Of a stretch of 24,330 bases of DNA, positions 14,012-21,885 are shown in pieces (position 1 is the stretch's first letter; every line of letters starts with the position of its first letter). Under the pieces are notes generated by a model. That model had not been told where the DNA came from, did not search any database, and saw only the letters and a list, made by a program, of their open reading frames with translations. The stretch is from the NCBI GenBank assembly GCA_022712235.1, contig JALAGW010000296.1, positions 1 through 24,330 of the forward strand. Reading direction: 5' to 3'. The position numbers and the translations under genes were made by a program. Source of the DNA: Brevundimonas sp. GTDB lineage: Bacteria > Pseudomonadota > Alphaproteobacteria > Caulobacterales > Caulobacteraceae.

Positions 14012-14742
14012 TGGAGGTTCAGGACGACGCCTTCGTGCTGTCGGCGCGGGCGCATGGCGATACGGGGGCGGTGGTCGAGCTGTTGACCGAGCGGCATGGG
14101 CGGCGCGCCGCCTATGTCGCCGGCGGGGCGTCGCGGAAGATGCGGCCCTTCCTGCAGGCGGGGGCGCGGGTGGTGGCTGATCTGCGGTCGCGGACCTCGG
14201 ACCAGTCGGGCTCGGCGCGACTGGAGCCGGTGGGCGAGGGGCCGGCGGCCCTGTTCGACGATCCCCTGGCCCTGGTCGGGTTGAACGCCGCCGCGGCGGT
14301 GGCGCAGGGGGCGCTGCCTGAACGCGAGGCGCATCCGGGGGCCTTCTACGCCTTCGAGGCCCTGATGGGCGCCTTTGTCATGCCCGAGGTCTGGCCCGCC
14401 ATCTTTGTGCGGTTCGAGGCCGGGCTGCTGGAAGACCTGGGCTTTGGCCTGGACCTTTCGCGCTGCGCCGCCACCGGTTCGATGGACGACCTGATCTACG
14501 TCAGCCCGCGCACCGGTCGGGCTGTCAGCCGCGAGGCGGGCGCGCCCTATGCCGACAAGTTGCTGAACCTGCCGCCCTTCATGCTGGGGGCGCAGGCGGG
14601 CTTAAGCGAAGGCGACGTGAAGGCGGGGCTGGACCTGACCGGGCATTTCCTCGAGCAGTTCGTTTTTCACGCCCTGAACAAACCCCTGCCGCCCGCGCGG
14701 GTATGGATGATCGAACGGCTGGCCGAGGCTGGACGGCTCTAG
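14011..14742 (+). CDS. recO: DNA repair protein RecO
   Basis: The 243-residue product matches RecO, which with RecF and RecR loads RecA onto SSB-coated gaps and anneals strands. The N-terminal OB fold begins at VQDDAFVLSARAHGDTGAVVELLTERHGRRAAYVAGGASRK (residues 3-43) and continues through LQAGARVVADLRSR. The helical C-terminal domain includes HPGAFYAFEALMGAF, WPAIFVRFEAGLLEDLGFGLDLSRCAATG and YADKLLNLPPFM, all characteristic. Only one cysteine lies in the usual zinc-finger area, as in many alphaproteobacterial RecO proteins. ATG 14011 is used; the frame is open upstream inside the NTF2-like gene, but the alignment begins here. It is coupled to that gene by a 1-nt stop/start overlap and ends 6 bp from the convergent dipZ-type gene. 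Confidence 0.94.
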   Translation: MEVQDDAFVLSARAHGDTGAVVELLTERHGRRAAYVAGGASRKMRPFLQAGARVVADLRSRTSDQSGSARLEPVGEGPAALFDDPLALVGLNAAAAVAQGALPEREAHPGAFYAFEALMGAFVMPEVWPAIFVRFEAGLLEDLGFGLDLSRCAATGSMDDLIYVSPRTGRAVSREAGAPYADKLLNLPPFMLGAQAGLSEGDVKAGLDLTGHFLEQFVFHALNKPLPPARVWMIERLAEAGRL

Positions 14743-14748
14743 CCGCCA

Positions 14749-16479
14749 TCAGCCGAAGGTGAAGGCGAAGACCTGAACGCCGGGGTCGAGGAACTCGATC
14801 TCGAAGGTCCGTTCGCGCGCGCCGCCTGATTGGCGCACCAGTTGATACAGGCGCTGGCTGTCGATCCGCCCCAGGCCCTGCGCGTCGATGTCCACGCCCG
14901 CGTCGGCGCCCGGCGCCTGGCCGTCGATGCCGACGCGGAAGCGCACGGGCTTGCCCATGCTGCTCGGCCCCATGACCAGATGCAGATCGCGGGCCTTGAA
15001 GCGGAAGGCCAGCCGTCCGCTGGCTGTCTGCAGATCCGCGTGTTCAGCGCGCACGATCCAGTCGCCGGACAGGCTCCAGTCGTTCAGCGCCAGAGGGACG
15101 GGCGCATAGGCCTTGCGCACGTCGAAGCCGAAGCCGCCGGGCGAGACGAAATGCTCGGCGCGGGCATAGCCGACATAGGTTTCAGGCGAGGCGACCTCGG
15201 CCATGTCGGCGGCGGCCTCGGCGCCCTGACCGTTCACCTGAACCACGGCCTGATCGACGCCCGTAGCTCCGGCTTCCTTCAGCAGTTGCTGGATGACCCG
15301 CTCGGAGTGTTCGTAGTCGCCCTCGCCGAAGTGATGGTAGCGAATGTCGCCCCTGGCATCGACGAAGTAGTGGGCGGGCCAGTATTTGTTGTCGAAGGCG
15401 CGCCAGATGGCGAAGTCGTTGTCCATGGCCACGGGATAGGTAATGCCGAAGCGGCGCACGGCGTCGCGGACGTTGGCGGGCGATTTCTCGACGGCGAACT
15501 CGGGCGTGTGGACCCCGATCACCACCAGACCCTGATCGCGATATTTCTCGGCCCAGGCGCGGACATAGGGAATGGTCCGCACGCAGTTGATGCAGGAGTA
15601 GGTCCAGAAGTCGACCAGTACGACCTTGCCGCGCAGCTGTTCGGTGGTCAGGGGCGGGCTGTTGATCCACTCGGTCGCCCCGGCCAGCGGCGGCATGGCG
15701 CCCTCGACGGGCAGGGCGTTCAGCGGCCCACGGGCGGCGTTCATGGGCTGGCCCGCGCCGAAGCGGCTGAGCAGGCTCTGTTCGATCCGGTTGGTGCTGC
15801 TGCTCGACAGACGGGTCAGCAGGCCGGTGTCGAGACCGAGCGCAATGGCGGCGACGCCGATCAGGACCAGCACGCCCAGACCCCGTCGCACCCACTCGCC
15901 GACGCCCAGCGATTTCTTCATCGCCTGGAAGACCTTGCCGCCGATCAGCAGGGCCAGGGCCAGGGAGGTGCCGGCCCCGGCGGTGTAGGCGACCAGCAGC
16001 AGGGTGGTGCCGACGCTGGCCCCCTGAAGCGCCGCGCCGGTCAGGATCAGGCCCAGGATCGGCCCGGCGCAGGGTGCCCACAGCAGGCCCGTGGCCACGC
16101 CCAGCAGGAATGAGGGCCATACGCCGCCGCCGGATTGCTGTTCCGCGCTGGCCTTCTCGGTCAGGCGCGAGCCGAGCGCCACCAGAGGCCGGGTCAGCTG
16201 ATCCGCCAGCGATGGAAACACCAGGGTCAGCCCCAGCACCGCCATGACGGCCAGTGCGATCCAGCGTCCGACCTGATTGGCCTGCACCGCCCAGCCGCCG
16301 CCGACCGCCGCCAGCGTCGCCACTGCTGCAAAGGTCAGGGCCATGCCCAGCAGCAGGGGCAGGCCGCTCTTCATGAAGGGCTGGCCCGCCCGTGCGAAGA
16401 CAAAGGGCAGGACGGGCAGAATGCAGGGGCTGAGGATGGTCAGCGCCCCGGCCAGATAGGACAGCAGGATCAGGAGCAT
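14749..16479 (-). CDS. dipZ: DipZ-type thiol-disulfide membrane protein (CcdA + TlpA-like fusion)
   Basis: This 576-residue fusion has three parts. Residues 1-220 form a CcdA/DsbD-like membrane domain with six or so helices and its two redox cysteines, C19 in LSPCILPVLP and C137 in WAPCAGPILG. Residues about 265-400 form a periplasmic thioredoxin-like domain with active site C296-I-N-C299 (VDFWTYSCINCVR) and the VIGVHTPEF strand. The last ~150 residues are a beta-rich DipZ C-terminal domain (SPETYVGYARAEHF, then WSLSGDWIVRAEHADL and DPGVQVFAFTFG). From the family, electrons pass from cytoplasmic thioredoxin through the membrane to periplasmic thiols. The architecture equals mycobacterial DipZ. 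AGAGGACG precedes ATG 16479. The nitronate monooxygenase gene ends 50 bp upstream on the same strand, so they may be co-transcribed. Confidence 0.92.
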   Translation of the reverse strand: MLLILLSYLAGALTILSPCILPVLPFVFARAGQPFMKSGLPLLLGMALTFAAVATLAAVGGGWAVQANQVGRWIALAVMAVLGLTLVFPSLADQLTRPLVALGSRLTEKASAEQQSGGGVWPSFLLGVATGLLWAPCAGPILGLILTGAALQGASVGTTLLLVAYTAGAGTSLALALLIGGKVFQAMKKSLGVGEWVRRGLGVLVLIGVAAIALGLDTGLLTRLSSSSTNRIEQSLLSRFGAGQPMNAARGPLNALPVEGAMPPLAGATEWINSPPLTTEQLRGKVVLVDFWTYSCINCVRTIPYVRAWAEKYRDQGLVVIGVHTPEFAVEKSPANVRDAVRRFGITYPVAMDNDFAIWRAFDNKYWPAHYFVDARGDIRYHHFGEGDYEHSERVIQQLLKEAGATGVDQAVVQVNGQGAEAAADMAEVASPETYVGYARAEHFVSPGGFGFDVRKAYAPVPLALNDWSLSGDWIVRAEHADLQTASGRLAFRFKARDLHLVMGPSSMGKPVRFRVGIDGQAPGADAGVDIDAQGLGRIDSQRLYQLVRQSGGARERTFEIEFLDPGVQVFAFTFG

Positions 16480-16529
16480 GGCGTCGTCCTCTGGCCTTGG
16501 CTCTTATGAACGTCTCGGATGGCGTCGGG

Positions 16530-17600
16530 TTACAGCAGTCCTTGCAGGTCGCGGATGGCCGTGCGGGCTTCCTGCGCTAGCGCCTCGACCAGCTCTGCGG
16601 CAGGCAGAGTACGTGACAGGGGCGCGGCCTGACCGGCCCATTGCGGCGCATAGCCGTCGTCGCCCTGCAGGCTGGCGGCGGCGTTCAGCGCCTTGCCGAG
16701 GTCGTAGGCGTAGGGGTAGCCGGCCGTCAGGGCCTCGTCGGCGTTCTGCATGAAGGCGTTTTCGACGCCGCGCGCGGGACGGCCCGAGATGACCGGGCTG
16801 ACGCGGGTGCGTTCGGCGCGGGGACCGGCCAGAGCCGCGCGATAGGCGGCATTGGCGGCGGACTCGGGGCAGGAGACGAAGGCCGTGCCCAGTTGCGCGC
16901 CGGCTGCGCCCAGCGCTAGCGCGGCCGTGATCCCGGCGCCGTCCATGATTCCGCCCGCGGCGATGACCGGGATGTCCAGTTCGCGGGCCACCAACCGGGT
17001 CAGGGGCAGGGTCGCGAAGCGCGGGTCGTCCGCCGGATCGAAGACGCTGCGATGACCGCCGGCCTCGCCGCCCTGGGCCCCCACCATGTCGATCCCCGCC
17101 GCCTGGGCCTGTCGGCCTTCCTCGGGCGTGGTGGCGCTGGCGATCAGAACGCATCCAGCGGCCTTCAGCGCCGCGATCTTTTCGGACTGAGGCAGGCCGA
17201 AATGGAAGCTGACCACGGCGGGTTTCTCATCCAGCAGGACGGCCAGCTTGGCGTCGTCGGTCAGGAAGCTCTGGTAGATCTCGGTGAGCGTCTCGGGCGG
17301 CGCGGCGCCGAACCCGGCGAAGATCGGGCGCAGGCTGTCGATCCAGACGCGGTCGCGCGCCGGATCGGACGGCGTCGGGGCGTGGCAGAAGACGTTGACG
17401 TTGAACGGCTGCGTCGTCAGGGCTTTCAAGGTCTGAATCTGGCGCTGGCCTGCGACCGCGTTGACCGAGGCGATGGAGATGGAGCCCAGGGCCCCGGCGT
17501 TTGAAACAGCCGCCGCCAGCTCGGGCGTCGAGGTTCCGGCCATGGGCGCCTGAATGATGGGCAGGTCCAGCCCGAGGCGGTCGGTGAGGGCGGTCTTCAT
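16530..17600 (-). CDS. Nitronate monooxygenase (2-nitropropane dioxygenase family)
   Basis: The 356-residue protein is an FMN-dependent TIM barrel that oxidises nitronates such as propionate-3-nitronate to carbonyl compounds and nitrite. Visible class I signatures are IIQAPMAGTSTPELAAAVSNAGALGSI (residues 15-41), FNVNVFCH (66-73), AQGGEAGGHR (175-184) with the proposed catalytic H183, IPVIAAGGIMDGAGITAALALGA, and GTAFVSCPES. The order and length match class I enzymes as opposed to enoyl-ACP reductase FabK. ATG 17600 lies 112 bp from the divergent parC start. A role in detoxifying nitro compounds is inferred from the family alone; the neighbours give no pathway. Confidence 0.9.
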   Translation of the reverse strand: MKTALTDRLGLDLPIIQAPMAGTSTPELAAAVSNAGALGSISIASVNAVAGQRQIQTLKALTTQPFNVNVFCHAPTPSDPARDRVWIDSLRPIFAGFGAAPPETLTEIYQSFLTDDAKLAVLLDEKPAVVSFHFGLPQSEKIAALKAAGCVLIASATTPEEGRQAQAAGIDMVGAQGGEAGGHRSVFDPADDPRFATLPLTRLVARELDIPVIAAGGIMDGAGITAALALGAAGAQLGTAFVSCPESAANAAYRAALAGPRAERTRVSPVISGRPARGVENAFMQNADEALTAGYPYAYDLGKALNAAASLQGDDGYAPQWAGQAAPLSRTLPAAELVEALAQEARTAIRDLQGLL

Positions 17601-17711
17601 GCGTGGTTCTGCCTTTTCGACGACGACCCTCCACCGATCGCCGCGGACCGTCCCCGCGTCAGCCGCGCGCTGCGCTAGACTTTGTCGTTCAGATCACCGA
17701 TTCGAAGTCGC

Positions 17712-19925
17712 ATGACCATCCACACCCCGACGCCCGAAGGCGGCCGCATCGTTGAAGAACCGATGGGCGATGCGCTGTCCAAGCGCTATCTCGCCTACGC
17801 CCTGTCCACGATCACCAATCGCGCGCTGCCCGACGTGCGCGACGGCTTCAAGCCGGTGCACCGGCGCATCATGTACGCCATGCACCAGATGCGGCTAAAT
17901 CCGCAGGCGGCGGCGCGCAAGTGCGCCAAGGTCGTCGGCGAGGTCATGGGCGGCTATCACCCGCACGGCGACGCCTCGATTTACGAGGCCCTGGTCCGTC
18001 TGGCCCAGGACTTCGCCCAGCGCTATCCGCTGGTCGACGGGCAGGGCAATTTCGGCAACATCGACGGCGATAGCGCCGCCGCCATGCGCTACACCGAGTG
18101 CAAGCTGACGCCCGCCGCCGTCCTGCTGCTGGAGGGCATCGACCAGAACGCGGTCGACTTCCGTCCGACCTATGACGATCAGGACGAGGAGCCGGTGGTC
18201 CTGCCGGCCGGCTTCCCCAACCTGCTGGCCAATGGTTCGTCGGGCATCGCCGTGGGCATGGCGACCTCGATCCCGCCGCACAATGTCGGCGAACTGATCG
18301 ACGCCTGCCAACTGTTGCTGGAGCGGCCCGAGGCGACGACGGCGGAACTGGTGCAGATCGTGCCGGGGCCGGACTTCCCGACCGGCGGTGTCTCGGTCGA
18401 GGGTCACGCCTCCATCCTGGACGCCTATGAGACGGGTCGCGGCGGGGTGCGTCTGCGCGCCCGCTGGGAGACCGAGGACCTAGGGCGCGGCGTCTGGCGC
18501 ATCATCGTCACCGAGATGCCCTATCAGGTGCAGAAGAGCCGCCTGATCGAGGGGCTGGCCGACCTGATCGAGAACAAGAAGGCGCCGCTGCTGGGCGACG
18601 TGCGCGACGAGTCGGCGGAAGACATCCGCCTGATCCTCGAGCCCAAGAACCGCACCATCGAGCCCGAGATGCTGATGGAGAGCCTGTTCAAGCTGTCCGA
18701 TCTGGAGGTCCGCTTCCCGATCAACATGAACGTGCTGGACGCCAGCGGCACGCCGCGCGTCATGGGCCTGAAGGACTGCCTGCGCGCCTTCCTGGATCAT
18801 CGCCGCGTGGTGCTGAACCGCCGCAGCCAATGGCGGATCGAGCGGGTCGAGAAGCGGCTGCACCTGCTGGAAGGCCTGCGTATCGTCTTCCTCAACCTGG
18901 ACGAGGTGATCCGCATCGTCCGCGAGGAGGAGCAGCCCAAGGCTGTCCTGATCGCGCGCTTCGGCCTGACCGAGGTCCAGGCCGACTTCATCCTCGACAC
19001 CCGCCTGCGTCAGCTGGCGCGGCTCGAGGAAATGACGATCGAGAAGGAATTCAACGAGCTGTCGGCGGAACTTGCAGCGCTGAAGGCGCTGACATCGTCC
19101 GAAGGCAAGCAGTGGAAGGCCATCTCGAAGGAACTGGAGGCGGTCCGCAAGGCCCTGATCTCGCCGCGCCGGACGACCATAGGCGAGGCGGTGGACAGCT
19201 CGGCCTTCGTGGCGCCCGAGGCCTTCATTCCGCGCGAAGCCATCACCGTCATCCTGTCGGAACGCGGTTGGATCCGCGCCGCCAAGGGCAAGGTCGAGGA
19301 CCCGTCGGAGCTGAAGTTCAAGGAGGGCGACAGCCTGGGCTTCCTGGTCCCGGCCTTCACCACGGACAAGCTGCTGATCGGGGCCTCCGACGGGCGCATC
19401 TTCACCATCGGCGCCGACAAGCTGGCGTCGGGCCGGGGCCACGGCGAACCGCTGCGTCTGATGATCGATCTCGATGAAAAGGCCGAGATTATCAACGTCG
19501 TGGCGCATGAACCGAATGCGAAGCTTCTGGTCGCGTCCAAGGCCGGTTACGGCTTCGTCGCGCCGGAGAACGACCTTCTGGCCCAGAAGCGCGGCGGCAA
19601 GCAGGTGCTGAACGGCGAGATGCTGGCCATGCTGCGCATCCCGTCGAACCCGCAGGGCGACCACGTCGCGGTCATCGGCGAGAATATCAAGGCGCTGATC
19701 TTCCCCTTGGCCGAGCTGCCTGAGATGGGCCGCGGCAAGGGCGTGAAGCTGCAGAACTACAAGCAGGGCGGTCTGGTCGACGTGGCGGTGTTCAACGCCG
19801 AGGCTGGGCCGGAGTGGGCCGACGGCGGCGGTCGTCGCCGCAACTGGCCCGACTGGAAGGACTGGCTGGGCAAACGCGCCGGGGCCGGTCGTCAGGGACC
19901 ACGCGGGATGCGCAAGTTCCGCTGA
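17712..19925 (+). CDS. parC: DNA topoisomerase IV subunit A
   Basis: The 737-residue product is a type IIA topoisomerase A subunit; with ParE it decatenates daughter chromosomes. ATG 17712 gives MTIHTPTPEGGRIVEEPMGDALSKRYLAYALSTI, the family start; a TTG at 17682 in frame is less likely. The catalytic tyrosine is Y127 (AAAMRYTE) and the winged helix precedes it. The quinolone-resistance-determining segment reads YHPHGDASIYEAL, so the position of E. coli ParC Ser80 is A88, while E84 is kept as E92. The tower and coiled-coil gate (LILDTRLRQLARLEEMTIEKEFNEL) are intact. The short C-terminal domain has GyrA-box-like blades ending near LPEMGRGKGVKLQNYK. ParC, as opposed to GyrA, is indicated by the short, degenerate CTD and the overall length. 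The last ~40 residues are basic and Trp/Gly-rich. Confidence 0.93.
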   Translation: MTIHTPTPEGGRIVEEPMGDALSKRYLAYALSTITNRALPDVRDGFKPVHRRIMYAMHQMRLNPQAAARKCAKVVGEVMGGYHPHGDASIYEALVRLAQDFAQRYPLVDGQGNFGNIDGDSAAAMRYTECKLTPAAVLLLEGIDQNAVDFRPTYDDQDEEPVVLPAGFPNLLANGSSGIAVGMATSIPPHNVGELIDACQLLLERPEATTAELVQIVPGPDFPTGGVSVEGHASILDAYETGRGGVRLRARWETEDLGRGVWRIIVTEMPYQVQKSRLIEGLADLIENKKAPLLGDVRDESAEDIRLILEPKNRTIEPEMLMESLFKLSDLEVRFPINMNVLDASGTPRVMGLKDCLRAFLDHRRVVLNRRSQWRIERVEKRLHLLEGLRIVFLNLDEVIRIVREEEQPKAVLIARFGLTEVQADFILDTRLRQLARLEEMTIEKEFNELSAELAALKALTSSEGKQWKAISKELEAVRKALISPRRTTIGEAVDSSAFVAPEAFIPREAITVILSERGWIRAAKGKVEDPSELKFKEGDSLGFLVPAFTTDKLLIGASDGRIFTIGADKLASGRGHGEPLRLMIDLDEKAEIINVVAHEPNAKLLVASKAGYGFVAPENDLLAQKRGGKQVLNGEMLAMLRIPSNPQGDHVAVIGENIKALIFPLAELPEMGRGKGVKLQNYKQGGLVDVAVFNAEAGPEWADGGGRRRNWPDWKDWLGKRAGAGRQGPRGMRKFR

Positions 19926-19928
19926 TCC

Positions 19929-19978
19929 TTTTTCCTCCCCATGAAATGTGGAGGGAGACCGCGAAGCGGTGGAGGGGC
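19929..19978. repeat. Intergenic two-hairpin repeat, family A, copy 1
   Basis: Directly after parC and a T-run, CCTCCCCAT and ATGTGGAGG form one hairpin (GAA loop, one mismatch), followed by a second, ACCGC-GAA-GCGGT (19958-19970), then GGAGGGGC. The same arrangement recurs at 24265-24313 with different stem bases but preserved pairing. It probably acts as a terminator or mRNA end for parC. Confidence 0.7.
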
Positions 19979-20017
19979 TACTGCGGCGAAGCGGTCCCTC
20001 CGTCTCGGGCGCTTTTG

Positions 20018-20038
20018 CCTCCCCATGGCATGGGGAGG
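20018..20038. repeat. Palindrome related to family A repeat, before lemA
   Basis: CCTCCCCATG (20018-20027), one base, then CATGGGGAGG (20029-20038): an almost perfect palindrome that is equivalent to the first hairpin of the family A element. Between it and copy 1, CGGCGAAGCGGTCCCTCC at about 19984-20001 looks like the second hairpin's remains, so this 190-bp gap holds one full and one partial element. Confidence 0.6.
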
Positions 20039-20113
20039 AGAGGTGACGCCGAATTCATTGGTTGCCGCGCCTCCGGCCCCCCATATTCCGGCTGAAATGC
20101 TGGAGGAGGCTCA

Positions 20114-20683
20114 ATGATCACCTGGATCATCATCGGCGTCATCGTCGTCATTCTGCTGTTCGTCGTGGTCGGCGCCTACAACCGGCTGGTGAAGCTGGAT
20201 CAGACGGCGAACCAGTCGTTCGCCGACATCGACGTGCAGCTGAAGCAGCGCCAGGACCTGATCCCCAATCTGGTCGAGACGGTGAAGGGCTACGCCACGC
20301 ACGAGCGCGGCACGCTGGACGCCGTGACCCAGGCCCGCGCCGCCGCCGCCGGCGCCCGCACGGTCGACGAGAAGGTGCAGGCCGAGAACATGCTGACCGG
20401 GGCTCTGGGCCGCCTGTTCGCCGTGTCCGAGGCCTACCCGGACCTGAAGGCCAACGCCAACTTCCAGCAGCTGCAGATGGACCTGTCGGACATCGAGAAC
20501 AAGCTGGCCGCCGCGCGCCGCTTCTTCAACAATGCGGTCAGCGAGTTCAACGCCGTGCGCCGCCAGTTCCCGACGGTCCTGTTCGCAGGGATGTTCGGCT
20601 TTGGCTCTGACAAGCCCTTCTTTGACGTGGGCGAGGGCGAGCGCGCCGCACTGAACGCGGCCCCGCCGACGGTGAAGTTCTAG
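20114..20683 (+). CDS. lemA: LemA family membrane-anchored protein
   Basis: The 189-residue protein has one N-terminal membrane helix (MITWIIIGVIVVILLFVVVGAYN, residues 1-23) with no cytoplasmic extension and a long four-helix-bundle domain. NRLVKLDQTANQSFADIDVQLKQRQDLIPNLVETVKGYATHE (23-64) is the diagnostic LemA stretch. FQQLQMDLSDIENKLAAARRFFNNAVSEFNAVRRQFP (115-151) is the second. LemA proteins are found widely beside M48 or TPM-domain proteins; their function is not settled, with envelope stress suggested. GGAGGAGG lies 4 nt before ATG 20114. The next gene, an M48 protease, begins 6 bp after the stop, so the two form an operon and the products probably act together. Confidence 0.94.
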   Translation: MITWIIIGVIVVILLFVVVGAYNRLVKLDQTANQSFADIDVQLKQRQDLIPNLVETVKGYATHERGTLDAVTQARAAAAGARTVDEKVQAENMLTGALGRLFAVSEAYPDLKANANFQQLQMDLSDIENKLAAARRFFNNAVSEFNAVRRQFPTVLFAGMFGFGSDKPFFDVGEGERAALNAAPPTVKF

Positions 20684-20689
20684 GCCCCA

Positions 20690-21721
20690 ATGGCGGTTTT
20701 CGGTCAGGCCGTCGGCCTCAGGACCCACATCTGGCAAAACAACACCCGGTCGGCGATCCTGCTGGCCGGGTTCCCGGTGCTGCTGGTTCTGATCCTGTTC
20801 GGCATTCAGGTGCTGATGATGGGGTTTGGCATGCTGCCCAATTCGGGCGGCGGTCTGTCGCAGGACCTGGCGTTGGCGGCGTCGATGCTGGGCTGGACTG
20901 TGCCGACGGCCCTGGTGGTGGCCGGCGTGTGGTTCGTCATCGCCTATTTCGGCAATCAGGCGATGATCGACGCCATGACGGGGGCGCGGAAGGTCGAGCG
21001 GCGGGATGAGCCCGAGCTCTACAATCTGCTGGAGAACCTGGCGATTTCGCGCGGCCTGCGGACGCCGACCCTGCGCATCATCGAAAGCCCGTCGCTGAAC
21101 GCCTATGCGTCCGGTCTGCACGAGGGCAACTATAGCGTCACCGTCACGCGGGGCCTGATGCAGACCCTCAGCCGCGACGAGATGGAATGCGTTCTGGCGC
21201 ACGAGCTGACCCACGTCATCAACAAGGACGTGCGGACCATGGTGATCGCCTCGATCTTCGCGGGGATCATCAGCGTGGTCGCCGAACTGGTGTTCCGCAG
21301 CCTCTTCTATGTGCGAGGGGGACGCGGTGGGAACAACAAGAACGCCATGCCCCTGATCCTGATCGGCCTGGCCATCGGGGTGATCGGCTTCGGTCTGGCG
21401 ACCGTCATCCGCATGACCCTGTCGCGGACGCGGGAATATGTGGCGGACGCCGGGGCGGTCGAGTTGACCAAGAACCCCGACGCCATGATCTCGGCCCTGC
21501 GGAAGGTGTCGGGCCAGTCGAAGATCGAAGCGCCCGACGAATTGCGCGGCATGTTCCTGGACAATACGGCGGACAAGGCGGGCTTCTCCGGCCTGTTCGC
21601 CACCCATCCGCCGATCGAGAAGCGGATCGCGGCCCTGGTGAAGTTCGCCGGCGGTCGGGACGAGGGGCCGTGGGGGCCGACGCCTTCGGTTACATCCAGC
21701 ACGGCGGTTCCGACGACCTAA
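20690..21721 (+). CDS. M48 family membrane metallopeptidase (HtpX-like)
   Basis: This 343-residue protease has membrane helices at about 22-46 and 66-88, then the zinc motif HELTH at 171-175 (ECVLAHELTHVINKD), two more helices (about 183-205 and 219-242), and the third ligand E249 in TREYVADAGAVELTKNP. IESPSLNAYASG (131-142) before the zinc helix is typical of the family. This is the HtpX-like subgroup that is paired with LemA, expected to cut membrane or misfolded envelope proteins with the active site on the cytoplasmic face. The tail after about residue 320 is short and variable. Translation starts 6 bp after lemA with no strong separate ribosome-binding site, supporting coupling. Confidence 0.93.
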   Translation: MAVFGQAVGLRTHIWQNNTRSAILLAGFPVLLVLILFGIQVLMMGFGMLPNSGGGLSQDLALAASMLGWTVPTALVVAGVWFVIAYFGNQAMIDAMTGARKVERRDEPELYNLLENLAISRGLRTPTLRIIESPSLNAYASGLHEGNYSVTVTRGLMQTLSRDEMECVLAHELTHVINKDVRTMVIASIFAGIISVVAELVFRSLFYVRGGRGGNNKNAMPLILIGLAIGVIGFGLATVIRMTLSRTREYVADAGAVELTKNPDAMISALRKVSGQSKIEAPDELRGMFLDNTADKAGFSGLFATHPPIEKRIAALVKFAGGRDEGPWGPTPSVTSSTAVPTT

Positions 21722-21725
21722 TCGT

Positions 21726-21774
21726 CCTCCCCTTGTGGGAGAAGGTGGCCCGATAGGGCCGGATGAGGGGTGTC
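21726..21774 (+). repeat. Intergenic repeat family B, left arm
   Basis: CCTCCCCTTGTGGGAGAAGG, then an internal hairpin GGCCC-GATA-GGGCC, then GGATGAGGGGTG. It begins 4 bp after the M48 stop. Its inverted copy is at 21829-21882. Confidence 0.7.
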
Positions 21775-21828
21775 GGCGGGAAATTTGAAGGTTTCGACGA
21801 CGCGTCTTGATCAGGATGCGGAGCGCTC

Positions 21829-21882
21829 ACACCCCTCATCCGTCAGGCTTCGCCTGCCACCTTCTCCCACAAGGGGAGAAGG
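21829..21882 (-). repeat. Intergenic repeat family B, right arm (inverted)
   Basis: On the minus strand it reads CCTTCTCCCCTTGTGGGAGA, followed by AGGTGG, then a different internal hairpin, CAGGC-GAA-GCCTG, and GGATGAGGGGTGT. Outer blocks match the left arm; the inner hairpins differ in sequence but are both stable. It ends 3 bp before the bpt stop. With the left arm it forms a large inverted repeat (54-bp spacer) between convergent genes, probably a two-way transcript end. Confidence 0.7.
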
Positions 21883-21885
21883 AAG

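Noticed and set aside
14830..16113. Plus-strand open frame (427 codons) opposite the DipZ-type gene
   Set aside because: It is antisense to conserved membrane and thioredoxin domains and has no motif of its own.
20111..21607. Long minus-strand open frame (498 codons) opposite lemA and the M48 gene
   Set aside because: Low-complexity His/Gln/Arg/Gly translation opposite two well-identified genes; a shadow of GC-rich codon use.
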